Assembly (NCBI RefSeq): GCF_009789535.1
Contig: NZ_WSUT01000005.1
Span: forward strand, 3,114,001 to 3,178,000
Direction: 5' to 3'
Length of the DNA stretch: 64,000 nt
Origin: Sphingomonas carotinifaciens
GTDB taxonomy: Bacteria; Pseudomonadota; Alphaproteobacteria; Sphingomonadales; Sphingomonadaceae
Shown here: positions 28,143-37,002 of the stretch, piece by piece
How positions within the stretch are numbered: the stretch's first letter is position 1
How the letters are laid out: the number at the start of each line of letters is the position of its first letter
The notes under the pieces: model-generated
Told to the model about the DNA's origin: nothing
Database searches by the model: none
What the model saw: the letters and a program-made list of their open reading frames with translations, nothing else
Program-made: the position numbers and the translations under genes

Positions 28143-28327
28143 CCCTCTCCCCTCCGGGGAGCATCAGGTGAACAGCGCCCCGCGCTGTTCAGGTCATGCC
28201 GGGGGCATGACCGACCTGATGCTGGTTGGGTGAGGGGCCGCCAAGCAGCGCAACACTGCTTGGCAACCCCTCACCCTCCCATCGCTACGCGACGGGCCCC
28301 TCCCTCTCCCCGGCGGGGAGAGGGAAA
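28143..28327. repeat. Composite multi-hairpin intergenic element, copy 3
   Basis: GCATCAGGT (28161-28169) pairs with ACCTGATGC (28214-28222) and encloses two hairpins. One is GAACAGCG/CGCTGTTC with a 5-base CCCCG loop (28170-28190). The other is TCATGCC/GGCATGA with a GGG loop (28194-28210). A second domain pairs GTGAGGGG with CCCCTCAC around CCAAGCAG/CTGCTTGG. The end carries the CCCTCTCCC..GGGAGAGGG core. The copy at 60212 has the same plan. It fills the gap between pyrC' and the helicase gene. Confidence 0.85.
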
Positions 28328-28332
28328 ATAAG

Positions 28333-30033
28333 TTACCGCCGCGGCCCCTTCGGTCCACGCGCGTGACGACGCGGACCGCCGGGGCCACCCGCACCCGCCG
28401 GCGCACGGCCCTGCGGGCGACCGCTCGACATCGCACCGCCCTCGGCCGGCTCGATCTCGATCCCGTCATCGGCATGTTCGGCCGCGGTACGCTTCAGCGC
28501 CGCCGCGAAGCGCGCCGCGATCGCGCTCGGCACTTCGAACAAAGTCTCGTTCGGCTGGATGCGGATCGCGCCGATCTCGTTGCGGGTGATATGCCCGCGA
28601 CGGCATAGGAGCGGCATCAGCCAGCGCGGATCGGCATTCTGCCGCCGGCCGACATTCATCCGGAACCAGGCGGTATCCTCAAACCCGGCCCGCCGCTCGC
28701 GCTGGTCGCTGCGGCCGTCGCGCTCGCCACTGTCCACCATCTCCTCGGGCTGCGGCATGGCGGCACGATGCGCACGCACCAGCGCCGCGGCGATCTCGTC
28801 CGCCGGCTTTTCGGCCATCAGCTTTTCAGCGAGCGCCTTGTCCTCGTCGTCGACCTCGACCGGCTGGAGCAGCGCGGCCAGCAGCCGCTCGCGGTCGCCC
28901 GCGCGGATTTCTTCCGGAGTCGGCGGGCGGCGCCATTCCGCCTGGATGCGCGCCCCGCGCAACATGCCCTCGACGCGCCGACGGCGCGGATACGGCACCA
29001 GCAGGATCGCGGTGCCCTTGCGTCCGGCGCGGCCGGTCCGGCCCGAACGGTGCTGCAACGTCTCGGCATCGCGCGGGATCTCGACATGCACCACCAGCGT
29101 CAGGCCCGGCAGGTCGATGCCGCGCGCCGCGACGTCGGTCGCCACGCAAACCCGCGCACGGCCATCGCGCAGGGCCTGCAGCGCGTGGTTGCGCTCGTTC
29201 TGCGAATGCTCGCCCGACAGCGCCACCGCCGCGAAGCCGCGCTCGACCAGGCTGGCGTGCAGGTGCCGGACATTGTCGCGCGTCGCGCAGAACAGGATCG
29301 CCGTCTCCGCTTCGTGCAGGCGCAGCAGGTTGACCACCGCCGCCTCGATATCGGCCGGCGCCACCGTCACCGCCTGATAGGCGATGTCGGCATGGCCGCG
29401 TTCCTCGCCGATCGTCTCGATGCGCAGCGCATCGCGTTGATACCGCTTGGCCAGCTGCGCGATCGGACGCGGCATGGTGGCCGAGAACAGCAAGGTGCGC
29501 CGCTCGTTCGGCGTTGCGTCGAGTATCTCTTCCAGATCCTCGCGAAAGCCCATGTCGAGCATCTCGTCCGCCTCGTCCAGCACCGCGACGCGCAAGGACG
29601 ACAGGTCGAGCGCACCGCGCTCCAGATGGTCGCGGAGACGCCCGGGCGTGCCGACCACGATATGTGCGCCGTTGCTCAGCGAGCGACGCTCGCGGCTGGC
29701 ATCCATGCCGCCGACGCAGGTAGAGATGCGCGCGCGCGCCCCTTCGTACAGCCAGGCGAGTTCGCGGCTGACCTGCAATGCCAGTTCGCGCGTGGGTGCG
29801 ATGACCAGCGCCAGCGGCGTGCGCGGCGGCGGCAGCGTGCCGTCCTCCAGCAGCTCGCCGGCCATGGCGATGCCGAAGGCGACGGTCTTGCCGGAACCGG
29901 TCTGTGCGGACACGATCAGGTCGCGGCCGATGGCCTCCGGCTCGATGACGGCGGCCTGGACGGGGGTGGGTGCCGCGTAACCGCGGGCACCAAGCGCTTC
30001 GGAGAGAAGCGTCGGGAGAGACGAAAAGGGCAT
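28333..30033 (-). CDS. DEAD-box RNA helicase with DbpA-type RNA-binding domain
   Basis: A 566-residue helicase. Motifs are Q (YAAPTPVQAAVI), I (AQTGSGKT), Ia (PTREL), Ib (TPGR), II (DEAD in VLDEADEML), III (SAT) and VI (HRSGRTGRAG). After a helical linker, about residues 465-540 (WFRMNVGRRQNADPRWLMPL) form a DbpA/CsdA-like RNA-binding domain. The tail is Gly/Arg/Pro-rich. Likely roles are ribosome assembly or cold-stress RNA remodelling. It is a single gene reading toward the repeat element. Confidence 0.9.
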   Translation of the reverse strand: MPFSSLPTLLSEALGARGYAAPTPVQAAVIEPEAIGRDLIVSAQTGSGKTVAFGIAMAGELLEDGTLPPPRTPLALVIAPTRELALQVSRELAWLYEGARARISTCVGGMDASRERRSLSNGAHIVVGTPGRLRDHLERGALDLSSLRVAVLDEADEMLDMGFREDLEEILDATPNERRTLLFSATMPRPIAQLAKRYQRDALRIETIGEERGHADIAYQAVTVAPADIEAAVVNLLRLHEAETAILFCATRDNVRHLHASLVERGFAAVALSGEHSQNERNHALQALRDGRARVCVATDVAARGIDLPGLTLVVHVEIPRDAETLQHRSGRTGRAGRKGTAILLVPYPRRRRVEGMLRGARIQAEWRRPPTPEEIRAGDRERLLAALLQPVEVDDEDKALAEKLMAEKPADEIAAALVRAHRAAMPQPEEMVDSGERDGRSDQRERRAGFEDTAWFRMNVGRRQNADPRWLMPLLCRRGHITRNEIGAIRIQPNETLFEVPSAIAARFAAALKRTAAEHADDGIEIEPAEGGAMSSGRPQGRAPAGAGGPGGPRRHARGPKGPRR

Positions 30034-30196
30034 GAGGCTCCAGAAATGGGGATCGCATCTCGAAAACCAAGGATCGTTCCCGGCTTCCGAGTGTTATCCA
30101 GACCAGCCTGGATTAGGTGCGTCCCGTGAAATGCGTCGGCCACATGGCACAGACGCGGCGCTGGGTCCACTCTTTACAGGGGGGTGGGCAAAAGGG

Positions 30197-31213
30197 GTGC
30201 CGGCGATCAGCGGCTTTCGTATCAAGGTGATAGGCACCCGGGGTCGTGGGGGTGCACTTCGTTGGCTGTGCCCCGTTTCGGGACTGGCCTGGCTTTCCGG
30301 CTGCAACACGCACCAGTCCGCGCTCGCGCCGTTCGGGGCAGAGGCGGATGCGCTGCGCTCGCTCCTGATCCTACTGTTGATCGGTGCCGTCCTGCTCGCC
30401 GCCGGCCTGTTCTGGCTGATGCGCCGTGCCGTCACCTCGGCCGAGGGTGCGATCACCCATCAACAGGGCATGCGCATGGTGCTGTGGCTGGGCGGCGTCT
30501 TTCCGACGATCCTGCTCGGCGGGCTGCTCGTCTATTCGCTGCCGATGATGAAGCCCGCCCCTGTCGGCCCTGCCGACCTGCGCATCCGCGTCGATGCGCA
30601 GCAATTCTGGTGGCGCACCCAGTATCGCACCCCCGGCGGCCCGATCGAGGGCGCCAACGAACTGCGCCTGCCCGTCGGCCGCACCGTGTCGCTCGAACTC
30701 ACCGCCGGAGACGTGATCCACAGCTTCTGGGTGCCGGGCCTTGCCGGCAAGATGGACATGATCCCCGGCCGCGTCACCAATCTCGTCGTCCGCGCCGAGA
30801 AGCCGGGGCATTACCGCGGCGTCTGCACCGAATTTTGCGGGCTCAGCCATGCGCTGATGGCGTTCGACGTCGTCGCCATGCCGCCCGCCGCGTTCGACGC
30901 CTGGCTCGCCGCGCAGGCACGCCCCGCGCAAACCGAAGCCGGTGCCGGCGCGCAACTTTTCGCCAGCTATGGCTGCGGCGCCTGCCACAGCATCCGCGGC
31001 ACGACGCAGGCGGGCACGATCGGCCCCGACCTCACCCATTTCGGCAGCCGCCGGACGCTCGCCGCCGGCATCCTGGAGCCGACGACCCAGAACATCGCCC
31101 GCTTCATCCGCCACCCTGAGGCGACCAAGCCCGGCGTGCGCATGCCCGCCTTCCCCCAGATGCGTGAAGCCGAAGCAACGGCCATCGCCCGCTACCTTCA
31201 GGGCCTCAAATGA
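30197..31213 (+). CDS. Cytochrome c oxidase subunit II with fused cytochrome c domain
   Basis: A 338-residue lipoprotein-like subunit (lipobox LSGC near residue 36) with two membrane helices. The CuA site is seen as HSFWVPGLAGKMDMIPG and CTEFCGLSHALMAF. A C-terminal cytochrome c domain has heme motif CGACH and the distal Met in GVRMPAFPQM, as in caa3-type oxidases. The start is uncertain: GTG 30197 is used, with GTG 30227 as the alternative. Its stop overlaps the subunit I+III gene by four bases. The locus resembles alternative oxidase clusters such as CoxMNOP more than the main aa3 operon. Confidence 0.88.
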   Translation: MPAISGFRIKVIGTRGRGGALRWLCPVSGLAWLSGCNTHQSALAPFGAEADALRSLLILLLIGAVLLAAGLFWLMRRAVTSAEGAITHQQGMRMVLWLGGVFPTILLGGLLVYSLPMMKPAPVGPADLRIRVDAQQFWWRTQYRTPGGPIEGANELRLPVGRTVSLELTAGDVIHSFWVPGLAGKMDMIPGRVTNLVVRAEKPGHYRGVCTEFCGLSHALMAFDVVAMPPAAFDAWLAAQARPAQTEAGAGAQLFASYGCGACHSIRGTTQAGTIGPDLTHFGSRRTLAAGILEPTTQNIARFIRHPEATKPGVRMPAFPQMREAEATAIARYLQGLK

Positions 31214-33729
31214 GCCTCCACGCACAAGACGATCCGGACCTCCGCCGCGCGCAGGAGGAACGCCTGCGGGCCGTGTGGAAGCCGCCCGAGGGGCTGTTCC
31301 TGCGCTGGACGGATACCAACAACAACCGCGTCGGCGTGTGGTACACGCTGACCGCCTTCGGCTTCATGCTGTTCGCCGGCGTCCTGGCGCTCATCATGCG
31401 CACCCAGCTTGCCGTGCCCGACAACGACCTCGTCTCGGCCAACACCTTCAACCAGCTGTTCACGCTGCACGGCTCGATGATGATGTTCCTGTTCGCCGTG
31501 CCGATGTTCGAGGCGGTGTCGATCATCCTCCTGCCGCAGCTTCTTGCCGCGCGCGACTTGCCCTTCCCGCGCCTGTCGGCCTTTGGCTACTGGTCGTTCC
31601 TGATCGGCGGCGTCTTCGTGTCGGGCTCGATCTTCTTCAACGCCGCGCCCGATGGCGGCTGGTTCATGTATCCGCCGCTCACCACCCGCACCGACCTGTC
31701 CGGGCTGGGCGCCGACATCTGGATGCTGGGGCTCTCGTTCATCGAGGTGTCCTCGGTCGCCGCCGCGGTCGAACTGATCGTCGGCGTCCTCAAATGCCGC
31801 CCGCCGGGCATGCGCCTCAACCTCATGCCGCTCTATGCCTGGTACATCCTGGTCGTGGCGGTGATGATCCTGTTCGCCTTCCCGCCGCTGATCGCCGGCG
31901 ACGTCCTGTTCGAAATGGAGCGGCTGCTCGGCTGGCCCTTCTTCGATGCCGCGCGCGGCGGCGATCCGCTTCTCTGGCAGCACCTGTTCTGGATCTTCGG
32001 CCACCCGGAGGTCTATATCGTCTTCCTGCCGTCGATCGCGCTGTTCGCGATGCTGATCCCCACTTTTGCGCAAAGGCATCTGCTCGGCTATCCGTGGATC
32101 GTGCTGGCTGCGGTCGGCACCGCCTTCCTATCGTTCGGCCTGTGGGTGCACCACATGTTCGCGACCGGCCTGCCCAAGATCAGCCTGGCCTTCTTCTCGG
32201 CCGCGTCCGAGGCGGTGGCAATCCCGACGGGGATCCAGATCTTCGCCTTCATCGCCACCCTCTGGGCGGGCAAGGTGAAATGGTCGACGCCGCTCCTGTA
32301 TGCATCCGGCAGCCTCGCCATCTTCGTCGTCGGCGGCCTGACCGGGGTGATGGTCGCGGTCGCGCCGTTCGACTGGCAGGCGCACGACACCTATTTCGTC
32401 GTCGCCCATCTCCATTACGTGCTGATCGGCGGCACGCTGCTGCCGCTGTTCGGCGGCCTCTATTATTACTGGCCGCTGATCACCGGCAAGAAACTGTCCG
32501 ACCGCATGGGCCGCATCGCCTTCTGGATCATGTTCGTCGGCGCCAATCTCGCCTTCTTCCCCATGCACCTGTCGGGGCTGGAGGGTATGCCCCGCCGCGT
32601 CTTCACCTATCCGGCCGAACTGGGCATCGGCGGGTTGAACCTCGCCTCGACGATCGGCGCCTATCTGTTCGCCGCCGGCGTCGCGATCGTCTGCCTCGAC
32701 CTCGCACTCTCCCCCACCCGGCCCAAGGGCAAGCGCAACCCATGGAACGCCGGCACGCTCGAATGGCTGGCCCTGCCCGATGACGAGGACTGGGGCATCC
32801 GCTCGGTCCCCCTGATCGAGAGCCGTTATCCGATCTGGGACCAGAAGGATTTCGTGAAGAAGGTCGACGAAGGCCGCTTCTTCCTGCCCGATGCGGAGGA
32901 GGGCCGGCGCGAGACGATCATCACCACCGTGCTCGATGCGCGCCCCATCGCCGTCATCCGCCTCGGCACGCCGAGCTGGAAGCCGATGCTGACCGCCATC
33001 GTGCTCGGCGCGGTGTTCATCCTGACCACCTATCATCTCTACATGGCCGCGCTGTTCGCCGCCTTCGCCACGCTCGCCATGGTGCTCTGGTGGCTATGGA
33101 CCGGCACCGCCGAGATCCCGGAGAAGCCGTGCAAGCCGATCGGCCACGGGCTGGAGGTGCCGCTCTATCTTTCCGGCCCGTCGTCCTCGGGCTGGTGGGC
33201 GATGTTCATCACCATGATGGCCGACGCCACCGCCTTTTCCGGCCTCGTCTTCGGCTATTATTTCTTCTGGACGATCCATGCCGAATTCCCGCCGCCCGCC
33301 TTTCCCGGCCCCGGCATGGTCTGGCCGATGGTCGCCCTGGCCCTGACGCTGGTCGGCTGGGCCGGCACGATCGCGACCCGTGAGGTGCATGCCCGCGGCA
33401 AGGTGACGCTGGCCCGCACCCTGCTCGTCGCCAGCCTGCTTGCCACCTTCGCCAGCCTGTTCGCCGGGCTGGCCGGCCCATGGCAATATGCGATGAACCC
33501 GGAGGCGCATGTCTACCCCGCCATCGTCTGGACGCTCGCGATCTGGACCGCGGTGCACGCCGGCATCGGTGCGATCATGCAGGGCTATGCGCTCGCCCGC
33601 AGCCTCGCGGGGCGCATGACCCCCACCTACGACGCCGACATCCGCAACATCACCGTGTATCAGCACTTCCTCGCCCTCACCGCCCTTGTCGCCTATGCGA
33701 CGATCGGCCTGTTCCCGGCGGTGGCGTGA
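31210..33729 (+). CDS. Cytochrome c oxidase, fused subunits I and III
   Basis: An 839-residue membrane protein. The first part (to about residue 560) is subunit I: heme a ligand in TLHGSMMMF, the CuB His and crosslinked Tyr in FGHPEVYI, HH in LWVHHMFATG, and heme ligands in VVAHLHYVL. The D-channel acids (ARDLPFPR and GHPE) are kept. The K-channel lysine is replaced: PTGIQIF has Gln343 where typical enzymes have PTGVKVF. From about residue 575 the frame continues into a subunit III domain (SSSGWWAMFITMMADATAFS, YQHFLALTALVAY). No frameshift is needed, so the fusion is real. Confidence 0.93.
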   Translation: MSLHAQDDPDLRRAQEERLRAVWKPPEGLFLRWTDTNNNRVGVWYTLTAFGFMLFAGVLALIMRTQLAVPDNDLVSANTFNQLFTLHGSMMMFLFAVPMFEAVSIILLPQLLAARDLPFPRLSAFGYWSFLIGGVFVSGSIFFNAAPDGGWFMYPPLTTRTDLSGLGADIWMLGLSFIEVSSVAAAVELIVGVLKCRPPGMRLNLMPLYAWYILVVAVMILFAFPPLIAGDVLFEMERLLGWPFFDAARGGDPLLWQHLFWIFGHPEVYIVFLPSIALFAMLIPTFAQRHLLGYPWIVLAAVGTAFLSFGLWVHHMFATGLPKISLAFFSAASEAVAIPTGIQIFAFIATLWAGKVKWSTPLLYASGSLAIFVVGGLTGVMVAVAPFDWQAHDTYFVVAHLHYVLIGGTLLPLFGGLYYYWPLITGKKLSDRMGRIAFWIMFVGANLAFFPMHLSGLEGMPRRVFTYPAELGIGGLNLASTIGAYLFAAGVAIVCLDLALSPTRPKGKRNPWNAGTLEWLALPDDEDWGIRSVPLIESRYPIWDQKDFVKKVDEGRFFLPDAEEGRRETIITTVLDARPIAVIRLGTPSWKPMLTAIVLGAVFILTTYHLYMAALFAAFATLAMVLWWLWTGTAEIPEKPCKPIGHGLEVPLYLSGPSSSGWWAMFITMMADATAFSGLVFGYYFFWTIHAEFPPPAFPGPGMVWPMVALALTLVGWAGTIATREVHARGKVTLARTLLVASLLATFASLFAGLAGPWQYAMNPEAHVYPAIVWTLAIWTAVHAGIGAIMQGYALARSLAGRMTPTYDADIRNITVYQHFLALTALVAYATIGLFPAVA

Positions 33730-33754
33730 TGGGGCGGGCGCAGGAGCGATCCGT

Positions 33755-34135
33755 ATGAAACCCGGCTTCCGCAACCGCGTGAAGCGGCTGAAGGTCACGC
33801 TGTGGACGCTCATCGTGCCGCCCGGCGTCTGGGCGGTGCATTTCCTGTTTTCCTATATCTGGGCGGCGGTGTCCTGCGCGAAGCTTGGCGAATGGTCGCT
33901 CTTTCCCACCGCCTTCACCATCGGCACGGTGGTGGCGCTCGGGATCATCCTCGTCTCGGGCTGGATCGCCTTTGTCCAGTCGCGCGCGCCGGGCGATCCG
34001 CCCCCGCACGAACAGGGCACCGATATCGACCGGCTGCGCTTTCTCGCCACCGCCACGCTGCTTCTCGCCGCGCTCAGCTTTGTCGGCGTGATCTTCACCG
34101 CGCTGCCCGTCATCCTGCTGAACGATTGCCGATGA
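33755..34135 (+). CDS. Small membrane protein of the oxidase cluster
   Basis: 126 residues with three hydrophobic segments (LWTLIVPPGVWAVHFLFSYI, a central helix and a C-terminal one) and a basic N-terminus MKPGFRNRVKRLKVTL. AGGAG at 33742-33746 supports the ATG at 33755. The stop overlaps the CtaG-like gene (ATGA). It has no recognised family, but its place between oxidase structural and assembly genes suggests a small subunit or assembly factor. Confidence 0.75.
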   Translation: MKPGFRNRVKRLKVTLWTLIVPPGVWAVHFLFSYIWAAVSCAKLGEWSLFPTAFTIGTVVALGIILVSGWIAFVQSRAPGDPPPHEQGTDIDRLRFLATATLLLAALSFVGVIFTALPVILLNDCR

Positions 34136-34743
34136 GGCGCCTGTGCCTTGCCGCCGGTGCGGCGTTTCTCCTGCTGGGCTGGGCCTTTGCCGGCAGCGGC
34201 TTTGGCATGATCGGCCACATGGCCGGGCACATGATCGCGGTCGCGGTGGCCGCGCCCCTGCTCGCCTTCGCCATCGCCGGCACGTCGGCCGATCCCGCGA
34301 CGCGCTTTCCCCGCATCGTCACGCCGCTCGCCATGTCCGTGGTCGAACTGGTCGTGGTGTGGAGTTGGCACGTACCCGCACTCCGCCTCGCGGCCGAGGC
34401 TTACCCGCTCGTCCTGATCGCCGAACAGGCCAGCTTCCTCGTCGCCGGCCTGCTGCTCTGGTCCGCCGCGCTGGGGGCGGCGGGTGACGCCCGCTGGGCG
34501 CGCCGCGCCGGGGGGGTGGCGGCGATGCTGCTCACCTCGATGCACATGACCCTGCTCGGTGCGCTGATCGGACTGGCGCCCCGACCGCTTTATGCCGGCC
34601 TCCACGCCGCGCACGGCATGGAGCCGCTCGCCGATCAACAGGTCGGCGGCGTCGTCATGCTGATGATCGGCGCGGCCGCCTATTTCTTCGGCGGGCTTGC
34701 CATGCTCGCCAGCCTGCTCCGCCTGCGGGAAGCCCGGTCATGA
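34132..34743 (+). CDS. Cytochrome c oxidase assembly protein, CtaG/Caa3 family
   Basis: A 203-residue inner-membrane protein with about six hydrophobic helices. Family features are HMAGHMIAVAVAAPLLA, VVVWSWHVPALRLAAE, MLLTSMHMTLLGALIGLAPR and DQQVGGVVMLM. The caa3_CtaG family is thought to help copper insertion. Several helix-embedded His and Met residues fit that role. Four-base overlaps on both sides make it part of one long oxidase operon. Confidence 0.85.
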   Translation: MRRLCLAAGAAFLLLGWAFAGSGFGMIGHMAGHMIAVAVAAPLLAFAIAGTSADPATRFPRIVTPLAMSVVELVVVWSWHVPALRLAAEAYPLVLIAEQASFLVAGLLLWSAALGAAGDARWARRAGGVAAMLLTSMHMTLLGALIGLAPRPLYAGLHAAHGMEPLADQQVGGVVMLMIGAAAYFFGGLAMLASLLRLREARS

Positions 34744-35798
34744 CGATACGCCTCACCTGGAAACGCGTCGCCGCCACGCTGTTCGGCCTGTTCGCCGCCG
34801 GCATGCTCTTTGCCTGGTCCGGCCTCTTCAACGTCGCCGCCTCCAGCGGGCACTGGCCGGTCACCGACTGGTTCCTCCACTGGGTCATGCGCAATTCGGT
34901 GAAGACGCACGCCGCCTTTTCCGCGCCCGACGACCCCAAGGCCCCTCGCGTCCTCGTCAGCGCCGCCGGCCATTTCGCCGGCGCCTGCGCCTCCTGCCAC
35001 GGCGCCCCCGGCCAGCGTCCCTCCCCCGTCATGCAGGCCGCCACGCCCCCCGCCCCCGACCTGTCCGTCAACGCCCGGCAATGGACCGACAAGCAGCTCT
35101 ACTGGATCCTGAAACACGGCGTGAAATATAGCGGCATGCCCGCCTGGCCCGCACCGGAACGCGGCGACGAGATCCGGGCCATGGTCGCCTTCGTCCGCGC
35201 GTTGCCGGGCATGACCCCCGCGCAGTACCGCGCGCTGACCCAGGATGCCGCCGCTGCCGGCACCGTCGGCGTCCGCGGCATCCGTACCGCCACACTCACC
35301 GGCTGCATCGCCTGCCACGGCGCGGACGGCCGCGGCCGCAACCAGCCGGACATCCCCGTCCTGGGCGGTCAGAGCCCCGCCTATCTGCTCACCGCCCTGC
35401 GCGCCTACGCCACCGGTGCCCGCCACAGCGCGGTGATGCAGAACGCCGCCGCCGCGCTGACCGAGCAGGAGATGCGCGCCCTCGCCACCCACTTTGCCGC
35501 CATGCCCGGCCTCGCCCCCGCCGCCCCCGCGCCGGACCCCATGGCACGCCGCATCGTCCAGCAGGGCATCCCGCGCCTGCAACTTCCCGCCTGCGCCAGC
35601 TGCCACGCCCCCGGCAAACCCTACCCCGTCCTGTCGGGCCAAAAGCCCCTCTACCTCGCCCAGCGGCTACGGCACTGGAAAGGTGACAAGAATGTCGTCG
35701 ACGCGCGCAAGACCCATGCCACCATGCCGGTCATCGCCCGCCGCATCCCCGACGAGATGATCGACCGGCTGGCACGCTATCTGGCGGGGCAGCGCTAG
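34740..35798 (+). CDS. Membrane-anchored triheme cytochrome c
   Basis: A 352-residue protein with an N-terminal signal anchor and three CxxCH heme sites: CASCH at 83-87, CIACH at 189-193 and CASCH at 285-289. The second and third domains resemble cytochrome c4 units (GQSPAYLLTALRAYATGAR and GQKPLYLAQRLRHWKGDK). Probably it carries electrons to the adjacent oxidase. It overlaps the CtaG-like gene by four bases and ends the operon. Confidence 0.87.
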   Translation: MTIRLTWKRVAATLFGLFAAGMLFAWSGLFNVAASSGHWPVTDWFLHWVMRNSVKTHAAFSAPDDPKAPRVLVSAAGHFAGACASCHGAPGQRPSPVMQAATPPAPDLSVNARQWTDKQLYWILKHGVKYSGMPAWPAPERGDEIRAMVAFVRALPGMTPAQYRALTQDAAAAGTVGVRGIRTATLTGCIACHGADGRGRNQPDIPVLGGQSPAYLLTALRAYATGARHSAVMQNAAAALTEQEMRALATHFAAMPGLAPAAPAPDPMARRIVQQGIPRLQLPACASCHAPGKPYPVLSGQKPLYLAQRLRHWKGDKNVVDARKTHATMPVIARRIPDEMIDRLARYLAGQR

Positions 35799-35865
35799 GC
35801 CGCTATTGCGGGCGGCGCCCGCCCCGGCCATGGACCCGCGCCATGCCCCAAAGCGTTGTTCATCC

Positions 35866-36324
35866 ATGAGCGTAGCCTTTCGCCGAGAATCCGACGAGGA
35901 ACATCTCGAACCCAAGTTCGAGCTGCCGATCCCGCCCGGCCCCAACCTCGTCACGCCGCGCGGTCTGGCGCTGATCCGCGACCGCGTCGCCGAGCTGGAA
36001 CGCCGGATCGCCGCGGCCCCCGCCGACGCCAGGGACGCGCTCAAGCGCGACCTCCGCTACTGGAACACGCGCGCTGCCACCGCCGAACTCGCACCCCCGC
36101 CCGGGTCGGACGAGGCCGGCATCGGCACCCGTGTCCGCTTCCGCCTGAACGGGCAGAGCCGCACGCTGGAGATCGTCGGCCATGACGAGGCGGACCCTGC
36201 CGCCGACCGCATCGCCTTCTCCGCCCCCCTCGCCCGCGCCCTGATCGGCGCCATCCCCGGCGAGCAACTCGACTTCGCCGGCCGCGCCGATGCGATCACC
36301 CTCGACAGCGTGGAGCCGATCTGA
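35866..36324 (+). CDS. GreA/GreB family transcript cleavage factor-like protein
   Basis: 152 residues. The N-terminal part NLVTPRGLALIRDRVAELERRI with DLRYWNTRAATAELAPPPG fits the coiled-coil of Gre factors. The C-terminal part (GTRVRFRLNGQSRTLEIVGH and SFSAPLARALIGAIPGE-like sequence) fits the FKBP-like domain that binds the RNA polymerase secondary channel. It is shorter and more divergent than housekeeping GreA, so it could be an accessory Gre-like regulator. Its stop overlaps the next small gene by one base. Confidence 0.82.
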   Translation: MSVAFRRESDEEHLEPKFELPIPPGPNLVTPRGLALIRDRVAELERRIAAAPADARDALKRDLRYWNTRAATAELAPPPGSDEAGIGTRVRFRLNGQSRTLEIVGHDEADPAADRIAFSAPLARALIGAIPGEQLDFAGRADAITLDSVEPI

Positions 36325-36503
36325 TGGCCGAAAAGTTCGAACGCCACCGCCAGTCCTGGCGCCCCGACGAGATCCAGAAGCTGCACACCCTCGCCAAGAA
36401 GGGCATGGCGCTCAAAGCGATATCCAAGGCGATGACCCGCAGCGAGGAGTCGATCAAACAGCGCGCCAAGGAAGACGGTCTCTCTATCACGAAGCTGCGT
36501 TAA
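36324..36503 (+). CDS. Small helix-turn-helix-like protein, 59 residues
   Basis: Begins MAEKFERHRQSWRPDEIQKL and continues with LAKKGMALKAISKAMTRSEE, SIKQRAKEDGL. The pattern of a Trp, spaced helices and a KxISKxMxRSEESIKxRA segment resembles SANT/Myb-like or GcrA-type DNA-binding helices. The ATG overlaps the Gre-like stop (TGATG), which supports co-expression. A nucleic-acid role is inferred from fold resemblance only. Confidence 0.65.
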   Translation: MAEKFERHRQSWRPDEIQKLHTLAKKGMALKAISKAMTRSEESIKQRAKEDGLSITKLR

Positions 36504-36510
36504 GAGAGAT

Positions 36511-36815
36511 GGTTCACGCGAAGCCGCGAAGCCGCAAAGAAGGTTGTTCCACGCGGAGACGCGGAGACGCGGAGAGTTTCCCAAGCCGAAGGCTCTCGAA
36601 CCCCATTGGCTTCAACATCGTCTTCCGAACGAGAGGAGGCGCGTCTTCACCACGAACGCAACACCTCCGCGTCTCCGCGTCTCCGCGCGAACCAACCTTC
36701 TTTCTTCTCTTCGCGCCTTCGCGTCTTCGCGTGAACCGACCTTCTTCCTTCTCTCCGCGCCTCCGCGCGAACCAACCTCCTTCCTTCTCTTCGCGCCTCC
36801 GCGCCTCCGCAAGAA
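36511..36815. repeat. CGCGAAG/CTTCGCG repeat array
   Basis: The left arm has GGTTCACGCGAAG and repeated CGCGGAGA units. The right arm has about three tandem units of 36-44 bases, each of the form CGCG.GAACC.ACCT.CTT followed by TTCTCT.CGCGCCT. The two arms are complementary, so the whole region can fold back. A shorter version with the same arms lies at 51135-51276. It fills the gap between the small HTH gene and the flavoprotein gene and carries no gene. Confidence 0.75.
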
Positions 36816-36917
36816 CCAAATCCGCTGTCCTACACACCCCCCATCCCCTATGTCCCGGCCATGACCCCGGCCGCGCAAAGACCGACCCCCTCCCTCAAAC
36901 CGACGATTGCAAAAACG

Positions 36918-36956
36918 GTAAGTGGACACGGCCCAGGGGGTGTAGTGTCCACTTAC
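36918..36956. repeat. Perfect 12-bp inverted repeat upstream of flavoprotein gene
   Basis: GTAAGTGGACAC (36918-36929) is mirrored exactly by GTGTCCACTTAC (36945-36956) around 15 bases, 46 bases before the flavoprotein start. It could be an operator, or the ends of a very small mobile relic. The surroundings do not decide. Confidence 0.5.
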
Positions 36957-37002
36957 GAGTCGCCGCAGCCACCCCACCCCCGTCAAGCCGGCGAATCCAA
37001 CA

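Noticed and set aside
33729..33758. Nine-codon frame MGRAQERSV after the oxidase fusion gene, overlapping its stop
   Set aside because: It is too short, has no own ribosome-binding site and no recognised counterpart. It is better seen as the spacer carrying the ribosome-binding site of the next gene.
34740..35798. Treating the cytochrome as a standard diheme cytochrome c4
   Set aside because: Three CxxCH sites are present at residues 83, 189 and 285, so it is triheme.
36511..36815. Possible CRISPR array in the repeated CGCGGAGA / CTCCGCG region
   Set aside because: Repeat units are adjacent and degenerate without unique spacers, and no cas genes are present.
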